From positions 1 to 63,008 of the forward strand of contig JALOQF010000024.1 in NCBI GenBank assembly GCA_025459425.1: 63,008 nucleotides of DNA, written 5' to 3'. This stretch comes from Myxococcaceae bacterium (GTDB lineage Bacteria; Myxococcota; Myxococcia; Myxococcales; Myxococcaceae). The translations under genes and the position numbers were made by a program. The notes beneath the pieces are model-generated. The model did no database searches. It was given only the letters and a program-made list of their open reading frames with translations, and was not told the origin of the DNA. How positions within the stretch are numbered: position 1 is the stretch's first letter; the number at the start of each line of letters is the position of its first letter. Below are positions 8,220 through 15,188 of the stretch, in pieces.

Positions 8220-9529
8220 CGCCGGAAGCCCTCGGTCAGCTCAGCGCGGTCGAGCTTGCGGCCGATGAAGACCAGGTTGTTCGAGCGCGGCTGGCTGCCC
8301 CAGGGGCGGTCGGGCCGCCCGTCGAAGAGCATGTGCACGCCCTGGAACACGAAGCGCCGGTCTTCGCCCTTCACCGACAAGATGCCCTTCATGCGGAAGA
8401 TGTCGACGCCCTTCTCCTGCAGCAGCTTCGACAGCCACGCGTTGAGCTTCTTCCCGTCGACCTCGCCCTCGAGGTGAATGCCGACCGACGTCACCGTCTC
8501 GTCGTGCTCGTGGCCGCCGTAGACTTTCTCGGCCACCGGGGCAGAGGTGCCGAGGCGCACCTGGTACTCCTCGCCGCCGTGCTCGGTGAGCAGCATCCAC
8601 CGGCCTGCGCGCGGCACCCGCACCTGGAACGTCGTCGGCTTGCCGGACGAGACGTCGAGGTTCACCGAGCGCTCGGGCTCGACGAGGCCGCCGGGCTTCA
8701 CCGCCGAGAGGCCCTTCGTCCACAGGCGCACGCCGCGCTCCGGGCCTTCCTTGAGGGGCTCGGCGACGCCCTCGACCGGCACCAGCACCACCTGCATCGT
8801 GTCGTCCGCGCCCTCGCCCAGCGACAGGGTGCTCACGCCTTCGGGCAGCTCGAACACGGCGCCCCACTCGAAGGGGTACTCGGGCTCGAGGAACGTCGGC
8901 TTCTTCTCGACCGCGCGCTTGAGGTCGAACCCGCCCACGTCGAGCACCTCGGCGATGGGCACGTTCGCGTTCGTCGCGCGCACCAGCTTCGCCATGGCGT
9001 TCATCGAGCGAATGCGGCGCTCGAGGGCGTCGGCCTCTTCGGGCGAGACGAGGTCCATCTTGTTGAGCACCAGCACGTCTCCGAAGGCGACCTGCTGCTG
9101 GGCCTCGTCGCTGTCGTCGAGGTGGAGCGCGACGTGCTTCGCGTCGACCATCGTCACGATGCCGTCGAGGCGGAAGTGCCGCTGCACCTCTTCGTCGACG
9201 AAGAACGTCTGCGCCACCGGGGCCGGGTCGGCCATGCCCGTCGTCTCGACCAGGACCTGGTCGAACTTGTCGCGACGCTTCATCAGGTTGCCGAGAATGC
9301 GAATGAGGTCGCCGCGCACGGTGCAGCAGATGCACCCGTTGTTCATCTCGAAGACCTCTTCGTCGGCGTTGATGACGAGGGCCTGGTCGATGCCAATCTC
9401 ACCGAACTCGTTCTCGATGACGGCAATGCGCTTGCCGTGCTGCTCGGTGAGGATGCGGTTGAGCAGCGTGGTCTTCCCCGAGCCGAGGAAGCCGGTGAGG
9501 ACCGTGACGGGAATGGTCTGATCAGCCAT
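8207..9529 (-). CDS. COG0523 (CobW/ZNG-type) metal GTPase, first copy
   Basis: A 440-residue GTPase of the CobW/COG0523 family, which delivers zinc (or cobalt, iron) to client enzymes in the cytoplasm. Walker A is GFLGSGKT at residues 13-20, the metal-binding GCICC at 65-69, and NKMD gives guanine specificity. The C-terminal CobW_C domain contains a His/Glu run, GGHEHDE. The family usually has 320-400 residues, so the C-terminal half is somewhat enlarged. The frame is open further upstream but the start at 9529 matches the family N-terminus and has a ribosome-binding site (GGAGT). It lies 11 bases after the NicO-type permease gene and overlaps the WD40 gene, forming a three-gene operon. Confidence 0.9.
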   Translation of the reverse strand: MADQTIPVTVLTGFLGSGKTTLLNRILTEQHGKRIAVIENEFGEIGIDQALVINADEEVFEMNNGCICCTVRGDLIRILGNLMKRRDKFDQVLVETTGMADPAPVAQTFFVDEEVQRHFRLDGIVTMVDAKHVALHLDDSDEAQQQVAFGDVLVLNKMDLVSPEEADALERRIRSMNAMAKLVRATNANVPIAEVLDVGGFDLKRAVEKKPTFLEPEYPFEWGAVFELPEGVSTLSLGEGADDTMQVVLVPVEGVAEPLKEGPERGVRLWTKGLSAVKPGGLVEPERSVNLDVSSGKPTTFQVRVPRAGRWMLLTEHGGEEYQVRLGTSAPVAEKVYGGHEHDETVTSVGIHLEGEVDGKKLNAWLSKLLQEKGVDIFRMKGILSVKGEDRRFVFQGVHMLFDGRPDRPWGSQPRSNNLVFIGRKLDRAELTEGFRRCLA

Positions 9530-9540
9530 GGGAGACTCCT

Positions 9541-10146
9541 TCAGGGTGAGACGACGAGGCGAGCACCGAGCCAGAGGCCGGCGCCGACGGACAGGGTGGC
9601 GGCGACGCGCAAGACGCCGGTGCGCCAGGCGGTCGAGCGTCGGGCCGCGGCACCCAGGGGCAGTGCCAGCGCGAGCGTGACGGCCGCCATGCCGAGCACC
9701 ACGCCGGCGCCGTACAGCACGAGGAAGGCGAGCGCGCGCGCGCGGCCCTCCATGGTCGACAGCGCGAGCAGCCCGACGCCGGCCGACCCCGCGAGCCCGT
9801 GCACCAGCCCCAGCGCGAAGGTGCGGCCGTCGTGCCGGGGCTCGTGCACCGCGGGGCACGCCGCGTGGCGCCACTGGTTGACGCCCAGCCAGACGAGCGA
9901 GGCCGCGACGAGCGCCTCGGCGAGCGGCGCCATCCACCCGGGCAGGTGCAGGCCCGCGGCCACCAGCAGCAGCCCCACCCCGAAGAACGTCGCCGAGTGG
10001 CCGAGCCCCCACACGAGCGACGTCTTCAGCGCGTCGCGTACCCCGCGCTCCGAGCGGAGCAGCGACGCGATGGTGCAGACGTGATCGGCGTCGGACGCGT
10101 GCGCGAGCCCCAGCGTCAGCCCGAGTCGCAGCGCCGATTCGATCAT
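9541..10146 (-). CDS. NicO/NiCoT-type metal permease
   Basis: A 201-residue integral membrane protein with about six transmembrane segments. Segment 1 contains HASDADH at residues 16-22, matching the HX4DH signature that coordinates metal in nickel/cobalt transporters (NiCoT, NicO, RcnA). A second motif, GLGHSATFF, follows near residue 47. The family transports Ni2+, Co2+ and in some members other divalent metals. Cotranscription with a COG0523 GTPase and WD40 gene, and the operators just upstream, suggest zinc import during starvation. Direction and substrate are inferred. Divergent from the second CobW-type gene; intergenic gap 105 bases. Confidence 0.8.
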   Translation of the reverse strand: MIESALRLGLTLGLAHASDADHVCTIASLLRSERGVRDALKTSLVWGLGHSATFFGVGLLLVAAGLHLPGWMAPLAEALVAASLVWLGVNQWRHAACPAVHEPRHDGRTFALGLVHGLAGSAGVGLLALSTMEGRARALAFLVLYGAGVVLGMAAVTLALALPLGAAARRSTAWRTGVLRVAATLSVGAGLWLGARLVVSP

Positions 10147-10169
10147 GCCGAGACCGCCTTCAGAACGAG

Positions 10170-10187
10170 TTGCATTCGGGCCACGAA
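10170..10187. promoter_or_regulatory. candidate zinc-responsive operator, site B1
   Basis: Reads TTGC-N9-ACGAA and overlaps a perfect inverted repeat, GCATTCG-N5-CGAATGC (10172-10190). It lies 24 bases upstream of the NicO-type permease start. It matches site C at 13 of 21 aligned positions. Together with site B2 it gives two operator copies in a divergent promoter, one near each transcript. Confidence 0.5.
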
Positions 10188-10203
10188 TGCTTCAAGACAG
10201 CAG

Positions 10204-10221
10204 ATGCAACACTGATACGAA
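10204..10221. promoter_or_regulatory. candidate zinc-responsive operator, site B2
   Basis: Reads ATGC-N9-ACGAA, the same WTGC-N9-RCGAW dyad as sites A, B1 and C, and lies 31 bases upstream of the second CobW-type GTPase (GTG at 10252). Its left half ATGCAACACT shares GCAACACT with the reverse complement of site A. Proposed to repress the GTPase/DUF1826 operon when zinc is plentiful. Confidence 0.5.
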
Positions 10222-10251
10222 AAGCGCCGATGCGGCGCAAGGGGTCTGGCC

Positions 10252-11538
10252 GTGCCGACGAAGAAGCCTGGTTCGACGAAGAAGCCCAGCTCGACGAAGA
10301 AGCCCGCGAAGCCGAGGCGCGACCAGCGGTTGCCCGTCACCGTGCTGAGCGGGTTCCTCGGCGCGGGCAAGACGACGCTGCTCAACCACGTGCTGACGAA
10401 CCGCGAGGGCCTGAAGGTGGCCGTCATCGTCAACGACATGAGCGAGGTGAACATCGACGCCATGCTGGTGAAGCAGGGGCAATCGGCGTTCAAGCGGGTC
10501 GACGAGAAGCTGGTCGAGATGTCGAACGGCTGCATCTGCTGCACGCTGCGCGAAGACCTGCTCACCGAAGTGCGCTCGCTCGCCGACTCGGGCAAGTACG
10601 ACTACCTGCTCATCGAGGGCACCGGCATCGCCGAGCCGCTCCCCATCGCCGAGACGTTCACCTTCGCCGACGAAGACGGCGTGTCGCTGGGCGACGTCGC
10701 GCGGCTCGACACCATGGTGACCGTCGTCGACGCGAAGAACTTCCTCACCGACTGGCAGGAAGCCGAGTACCTGGCTGACCGCGGGCTGGCTGCGGCGGAC
10801 GAAGACGAGCGCACCGTGGTCGACCTGCTCGTCGACCAGGTCGAGTTCGCCGACGTGCTGGTGCTGAACAAGGCCGACCTCGTCAACAAGCGCGAGCTCA
10901 AGGCCGTCGAGGGCGTGCTCAAGAAGCTCAACCCGGGCGCGACGCTGCTCCACTCGGAGCGGGGCCAGGTGCCCCTGCGTGAGATTCTCGACACCGGTCG
11001 GTTCGATCTCGAGAAGGCGCAGGCGGCGCCCGGCTGGCTCAAGGAGCTGCGCGGCGAACACGTGCCCGAGACCGAGGAGTACGGCATCTCGTCGTTCGTC
11101 TTCCGGGCCCGCCGGCCGTTCCACCCGGCGCGGCTCTGGAAGCACGTGCACGGGAGCTGGAAGGGCATTCTGCGCAGCAAGGGCTTCTTCTGGCTCGCCA
11201 CCCGCAACGACGTCACCGGTGTGTGGGCCCAGGCGGGCGGTGCGACCAGCCTCGAGCCGAGCGGCATGTGGTGGGCCGCGGTGCCGAAGCGCGACTGGCC
11301 GAAGGACCGCGAGCTGCGGAAGATGGTCGAGGCCGACTGGCACCCCACGTTCGGTGACCGGAAGCAGGAAATCGTCTTCATCACCCGCGGGCGCGACCAC
11401 GCGGCGCTCACCCGGCAGCTCGAGAAGTGCCTGCTCACCGACGCCGAGCTGAAGAAGGGCCCCGCGGCCTGGGCGGCCCTGGACGATCCGTTCCCGAAGT
11501 GGGTCATCATGCAGTCCGAGACGTCGGAGGCCGCGTGA
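10252..11538 (+). CDS. COG0523 (ZigA/YciC-like) metal GTPase, second copy
   Basis: A 428-residue CobW-family GTPase. It starts at GTG with a 26-residue Lys/Pro/Ser-rich tail of three similar repeats ([18 protein letters not shown]). Walker A is GFLGAGKT at 34-41, GCICC at 93-97 and NKAD gives guanine specificity. The long C-terminal domain ([14 protein letters not shown] onward, with conserved Trp residues) is that of the ZigA/YciC subgroup, members of which are induced by zinc depletion and act as zinc metallochaperones. It differs clearly from the copy at 8207-9529, so this is not a recent duplication. The stop overlaps the next gene by four bases (GTGA). Confidence 0.9.
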   Translation: MPTKKPGSTKKPSSTKKPAKPRRDQRLPVTVLSGFLGAGKTTLLNHVLTNREGLKVAVIVNDMSEVNIDAMLVKQGQSAFKRVDEKLVEMSNGCICCTLREDLLTEVRSLADSGKYDYLLIEGTGIAEPLPIAETFTFADEDGVSLGDVARLDTMVTVVDAKNFLTDWQEAEYLADRGLAAADEDERTVVDLLVDQVEFADVLVLNKADLVNKRELKAVEGVLKKLNPGATLLHSERGQVPLREILDTGRFDLEKAQAAPGWLKELRGEHVPETEEYGISSFVFRARRPFHPARLWKHVHGSWKGILRSKGFFWLATRNDVTGVWAQAGGATSLEPSGMWWAAVPKRDWPKDRELRKMVEADWHPTFGDRKQEIVFITRGRDHAALTRQLEKCLLTDAELKKGPAAWAALDDPFPKWVIMQSETSEAA

Positions 11539-12194
11539 CGCCCGCCGTCGACGTGTCCGCCCGGTCGTCCGTCGTGCCTCCGCTGGTGTGGCCAGCGCAC
11601 GCGCGGCGCACCGATGCAGTCGACGACCTCGTCGACATCTACGAACCCGCGCTCAACCTGGTGACGGCGCCGCTCGACGCCGACGCCTCCGTTCTCGAGG
11701 CGTTGACCCGGGCCGCGAACGAGGTGCCGTGCTTCGAGTTCGTGAAGGAGACGTCTGGCGCCGGGGAGGCGCTCGAGTACGCGCTGCCCTGGTTCGAGGG
11801 CCACGCTGGAGGCCGCGCCTGGCTCGGGCTCGCTCAGCCCCTCGTCAGGCTCTTCGCCGATCTCTTCGAGGCCGAGCGGCTCGGGGTGCGGCTCACGTCG
11901 TCGGACAAGCCGATGTGCCCACGCTTTCACGTCGACGACGTGGTGTGCCGTCTGGTCGTGACGCTGGTGGGCCGCGGCAGCGAGTTTCTCGGCGAGCCCG
12001 ACGTGCGGCGCAAGCTGCTCGGCGCGAAGGAATCGCCCGTCGAGCGCGAGGGCGCGACCATTCACCAGCTCGCGCCGCTCGAGGTGGGCCTGTTCAAGGG
12101 CGAGGCGTGGCCGGACAACAAGGGCCGCGGCATCGTGCACCGCAGCCCGGCTGGCTCCGACCGCCGCCTCGTGATGACCGTCGACCTGCTCTGA
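11535..12194 (+). CDS. DUF1826-family protein, first copy
   Basis: A 219-residue soluble protein beginning at GTG within the GTGA overlap with the CobW-type gene. It is recognised as DUF1826, a family of unknown function often linked to COG0523 genes. The conserved core is CPRFHVD (residues 128-134), followed about 70 residues later by VHRSP (His202) and a downstream Arg211. This HxD, distal His, Arg layout matches 2-oxoglutarate/Fe(II) dioxygenase-type folds, so an oxygenase-like or metal-sensing role is possible; that is inference. Forms a two-gene operon with the ZigA-like GTPase and is convergent with the L33 gene. A paralogue lies at 12384-13052. Confidence 0.8.
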   Translation: MTPAVDVSARSSVVPPLVWPAHARRTDAVDDLVDIYEPALNLVTAPLDADASVLEALTRAANEVPCFEFVKETSGAGEALEYALPWFEGHAGGRAWLGLAQPLVRLFADLFEAERLGVRLTSSDKPMCPRFHVDDVVCRLVVTLVGRGSEFLGEPDVRRKLLGAKESPVEREGATIHQLAPLEVGLFKGEAWPDNKGRGIVHRSPAGSDRRLVMTVDLL

Positions 12195-12362
12195 TCAGAG
12201 CTTGTTCTTCTCTTCGAAGACCACGTGCTTGCGCGCGACGGGGTCGTACTTCTTCATCTTGAGCTTCTCCTGCTGCGACCGGCGGTTCTTGGTGGTCGTG
12301 TAGTAGTAGCCGGTGCCCGCGGTGGACACGAGGTAGATGATGGTGCGGTTGCCCTTCGGCAT
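12195..12362 (-). CDS. rpmG: ribosomal protein L33, cysteine-free (zinc-independent) form
   Basis: A 55-residue protein ([20 protein letters not shown]...) with the L33 signature YYTTTKNRR and the C-terminal [18 protein letters not shown]. Zinc-binding L33 carries two Cys pairs (CxxC) around this core; here there are none (position YDPVARKH replaces YCPxCxKH), so this is the C-minus form. In many bacteria the zinc regulator induces C-minus ribosomal proteins to spare zinc. It follows the second DUF1826 gene by 21 bases on the same strand, which puts it downstream of site C. Whether it is the only L33 in the genome cannot be seen here. Confidence 0.92.
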   Translation of the reverse strand: MPKGNRTIIYLVSTAGTGYYYTTTKNRRSQQEKLKMKKYDPVARKHVVFEEKNKL

Positions 12363-12383
12363 GTCGGACTCCTGGGTTGGGGT

Positions 12384-13052
12384 TCAGCGTCCGGGGACAC
12401 GCAGCGTGTCCACGGTGAAGACGAGTCGAGGAGCGCCCTGCACGGCGGGGGAGCGGTGCACGGTGCCGAAGCGGCCATTGCCGGGAAAGGCGCTGCCCTT
12501 CATGAGCGCGACGTCGAAACGCTCGAGGTGCTCGACGCTCCCTCCGGCGCGGGTCGGCGCGTGCATGGCGTCGCAGGTGCGCAGGTGCTCGCGGTCGACC
12601 GACGACTCGGCGATCCACTCGGTGCCGGCGCCGGCATAGGTGCACAGCAGGCGCACCCCGACGTTGTCGACGTGGAAGCGGGGGCACTTGCGCCCATCGA
12701 TGGACGACAGCTGCACCCGCAGTGGCTCGTCACCCACCACCTGCACGTAGCGGGCGAGCACCTCCGAAAGATCGGCCACCCAGGCGTCTCGCGGCGCTCC
12801 GGCGGGCAACGCCTTCACGAGCGGCTCGAAGTCGAAGGCCGCTCCACGCACGCCACGAACGTCGGCCTCGAGCTGGTGTTCGCTCGCCATCACGTCGAGC
12901 CAGGCCGAGAGCTCGGGCGACACGCTCCGTCGCCAGATGCACAGGTCGACGGTGGCCCGGTTGATGGCCGAGAGCTTGCGGGCCTCGGTGACGACCCGGT
13001 GGCGATCCTTCGGCGCACGACGCGCCGCAGGCTGAGCGCTGAGATCGAGCAT
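12384..13052 (-). CDS. DUF1826-family protein, second copy
   Basis: A 222-residue paralogue of the protein at 11535-12194. The shared blocks are KCPRFHVDN (residues 122-130), a Glu/His region and VHRSP (His199), then Arg209 in PRLVFTVDTL. His127, Asp129, His199 and Arg209 line up with His132, Asp134, His202 and Arg211 of the first copy. Outside these blocks identity is low, so the two copies are old. The start at 13052 follows a region with overlapping candidate operators, and the cysteine-free L33 gene follows 21 bases downstream. Function unknown; context says zinc limitation. Confidence 0.8.
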   Translation of the reverse strand: MLDLSAQPAARRAPKDRHRVVTEARKLSAINRATVDLCIWRRSVSPELSAWLDVMASEHQLEADVRGVRGAAFDFEPLVKALPAGAPRDAWVADLSEVLARYVQVVGDEPLRVQLSSIDGRKCPRFHVDNVGVRLLCTYAGAGTEWIAESSVDREHLRTCDAMHAPTRAGGSVEHLERFDVALMKGSAFPGNGRFGTVHRSPAVQGAPRLVFTVDTLRVPGR

Positions 13053-13072
13053 GCAGCGCGATGGCTATCGCC

Positions 13073-13102
13073 ATTGCGGTCGTTTTGCAATACAGTGGCG
13101 AA
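13073..13102. promoter_or_regulatory. candidate zinc-responsive operator, overlapping sites C
   Basis: Two overlapping dyads: ATTGC-N9-GCAAT at 13073-13091 (perfect arms) and TTGC-N9-GCGAA at 13085-13102. They fill the 53-base gap between the divergent DUF1826 gene (13052) and the gene starting at 13106. The second half-site ends three bases before that ATG, so the bound regulator would cover the transcription start, and the mRNA of the plus-strand gene may be leaderless. Confidence 0.55.
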
Positions 13103-13105
13103 AGC

Positions 13106-13579
13106 ATGGCCACGCTCCCTCCACGCGACGTGCAGCGCCTCGAGCGGCTGTTCGACCAGCAGATGTGGGCCTTTGGCCGCGACGCGACCCGTGTCGAAGG
13201 AAACCTGCTCGCGTTGCGGGGCTTCTCGCGCACGCCCCCGCCGCCGGGCCGAGACGTGTCGGGGACCTATCGGCTCCGTGAAGACGGCCTCGAACTCGAG
13301 CTGTCGTCGCTCGGGGTGCGCGCGCGGTCGGCAGGGGGCGAGGTCTTCCTCGATCGTGATCCGATGATGCGCCAGGTCCCGCGCGTCGACGGCGCTGCGC
13401 TCGCGGCCTTGATGCGCTGGGTCGCCGACTACGAGGCGTGGGTGCAGCGGACGGCCGGGGCCGACTGGCGAGGCGCAGCGTTGGGGCAGCGGTCGCGCCC
13501 GCCGGCTTTCGACGCCGCCTCGATGCCTCACCTGTGGCGCGAGCTGGCGGCGCGGGTCGACGAGGGCTCGAGCGGCTGA
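13106..13579 (+). CDS. protein of unknown function, zinc-island member
   Basis: A 157-residue soluble protein with no signal, membrane segment or metal motif. The N-terminal third is Arg/Glu-rich and helical (RDVQRLERLFDQQMWAFGRD), the middle is a short beta section (GTYRLREDGLELELSSLGVRA), and the end is helical with several Trp. I do not recognise the family. The reading frame extends to an ATG at 13061, but that would code through the operators, so the ATG at 13106 is preferred; no ribosome-binding site precedes it, which fits a leaderless message. Divergent from the DUF1826-rpmG pair, it is a candidate new member of a zinc-starvation response. Confidence 0.6.
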   Translation: MATLPPRDVQRLERLFDQQMWAFGRDATRVEGNLLALRGFSRTPPPPGRDVSGTYRLREDGLELELSSLGVRARSAGGEVFLDRDPMMRQVPRVDGAALAALMRWVADYEAWVQRTAGADWRGAALGQRSRPPAFDAASMPHLWRELAARVDEGSSG

Positions 13580-13679
13580 GTGACTCTCCGGCTTCCACTC
13601 CCAGGTGCAGGGTGGCCCAGGTGGGTCGCCCGATGAGCCGGGGGGTCACTCAGGCGCTCGAGCTGGTACACCTGCGCGT

Positions 13680-14804
13680 ATGGCCGACCCGCTCTACCTC
13701 GACTTCAACGCCACCACGCCGCTGCTGCCCGAAGTCGTCGACGCGATGCTGCCGTTCCTCCGGGAGCACTTCGGCAACCCCTCGAGCGGGCACGTCTACG
13801 GCCAACGCGCGAAGGCGGCGGTAGCGAACGCGCGGGCGCAGGTCGCGGCCCTCATCGGCTGTACGCCCGCAGAGGTGCTGTTCACCTCGGGCGGCACCGA
13901 AGCGAACAACCTGGCGCTCGTCGGCCTGTGGCATGCGCGGCGTTTTCGAGGTGTGGTGACGAGCGTCGTCGAGCACCCGGCGACGTCGGCGCCGGTGCAT
14001 CGGCTGGAGCGGGAAGGGGCCCTCGTCGTTCGGCTCCCGGTCGATGGCCGCGGCGTCGCGGTGCTCCCTGCGTCCGTCGACGGCCCGATGCTCGCCAGCC
14101 TCATGCACGCCAACAACGAGACGGGCGTGTTGCAGCCGGTTCAGGACCTGGCGCGCCTCGTCCACGCAGCCGGTGGACTCGTGCACACGGACGCGTCGCA
14201 GACCGTGGGCAAGCTCGTCGTCGACGTGCGCGCGCTCGAGGTCGACGCGCTCACCGTCTGCGCCCACAAGCTCTACGCCCCCAAGGGAGTCGGAGCGCTC
14301 TACCTCCGCGATGGCGTCGTGACGACCCCTGTGCTGTTGGGGGCCAGTCACGAGCGCGGCCTTCGTCCGGGCACCGAGAACGTCGCCTCCATCGTCGGGC
14401 TCGGTGCGGCCTGCGAGGTGGCGCGGCGAACGCTCGAGACGGAAGCGGCCCGGGTGACAACCCTGCGCGACTCGCTCGAGGCAGCACTCGCCGCGCGGGT
14501 GCCGGGCCTGGTCGTCAACGGAGCAGGCGCGCCGCGGCTTCCGAATACGCTGTCGGTTCGGTTCCCTCGCGCGAGCGGGAGCGACGTGCTCGCGAACGCA
14601 CCCGGCCTCGCGGCCAGCACCGGCAGCGCCTGCCATGACGGCCACGAGACCGCATCGGGCGTCATCCTCGCCATGGGCGTTCCGCCGTCCGAGGCCGCCG
14701 GCACCGTGCGGCTCAGCCTCGGGCGCAGCACCACTCCAACCGACGTGGCGTTCGCTGCCGAGCACCTCGCCGAGGCCTGGCGACGCGCGAGCGCTCTCCG
14801 GTAG
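13680..14804 (+). CDS. cysteine desulfurase, NifS/IscS-like aminotransferase class V
   Basis: A 374-residue PLP enzyme that would convert cysteine to alanine and a protein-bound persulfide (or act on selenocysteine). Visible landmarks are FNATTPLLPEV at the start, SGGTEANN (69-77), the His of SVVEHPATS, the cofactor-binding DASQTVGK, the Schiff-base Lys197 in CAHKLYAPKG, RPGTENV (229-234) and the catalytic-loop Cys318 in STGSACHDGHETAS. The start at 13680 was chosen because family homology begins at MADPLYLDFN. No iscU, iscA or sufE gene is next to it, so it is not part of a visible Fe-S cluster operon. Confidence 0.9.
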   Translation: MADPLYLDFNATTPLLPEVVDAMLPFLREHFGNPSSGHVYGQRAKAAVANARAQVAALIGCTPAEVLFTSGGTEANNLALVGLWHARRFRGVVTSVVEHPATSAPVHRLEREGALVVRLPVDGRGVAVLPASVDGPMLASLMHANNETGVLQPVQDLARLVHAAGGLVHTDASQTVGKLVVDVRALEVDALTVCAHKLYAPKGVGALYLRDGVVTTPVLLGASHERGLRPGTENVASIVGLGAACEVARRTLETEAARVTTLRDSLEAALAARVPGLVVNGAGAPRLPNTLSVRFPRASGSDVLANAPGLAASTGSACHDGHETASGVILAMGVPPSEAAGTVRLSLGRSTTPTDVAFAAEHLAEAWRRASALR

Positions 14805-15188
14805 CCACGGCCCCAACCTGGCTGCGGCCGTCCGACGACTGCGCCGGGGCGCCACGGTGGCGTCTGCGCGAAGAACCCGGGCGAGGCCACGGGTGGCTGC
14901 GTCCCCTCGAGGTTCCAAACTGCCCCACCCAATGAGTCCTCGCTCCTTCGCCAGGGCGGCTCCCTCGAGGAAGGTGTTCGGGGAGAGCCCCGACGAGCCC
15001 GGCGGCACCAACGTCTCACGCACCTGGTGAGGCCACTTCACGAACCCGCGCCCGCCGAGGTGGGTGGCCGCGGGCCGTGGTGCCGCGCGGCGGCTTCCCC
15101 GTGGTGGTGCTGAAGGACGCCGAGACGGCCGAGTCGTTCGCCGACGCGTGGTCGCGACTGCTGAAGGCAGGTGCTTCGTCGAGGGCGC
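14805..15188. other. intergenic region without assignable gene
   Basis: A 384-base gap between the desulfurase gene and the convergent lipoprotein gene. The only coding-like stretch is on the minus strand at about 14920-15065, which reads LGGRGFVKWPHQVRETLVPP and continues GSSGLSPNTFLE with good codon bias, but it has no convincing start and no known family. It may be the remains of a gene. No RNA or repeat was recognised. Confidence 0.3.

Noticed and set aside
10143..10595. Minus-strand frame across the divergent operator region
   Set aside because: Antisense to the ZigA-like GTPase and would code through two operators.
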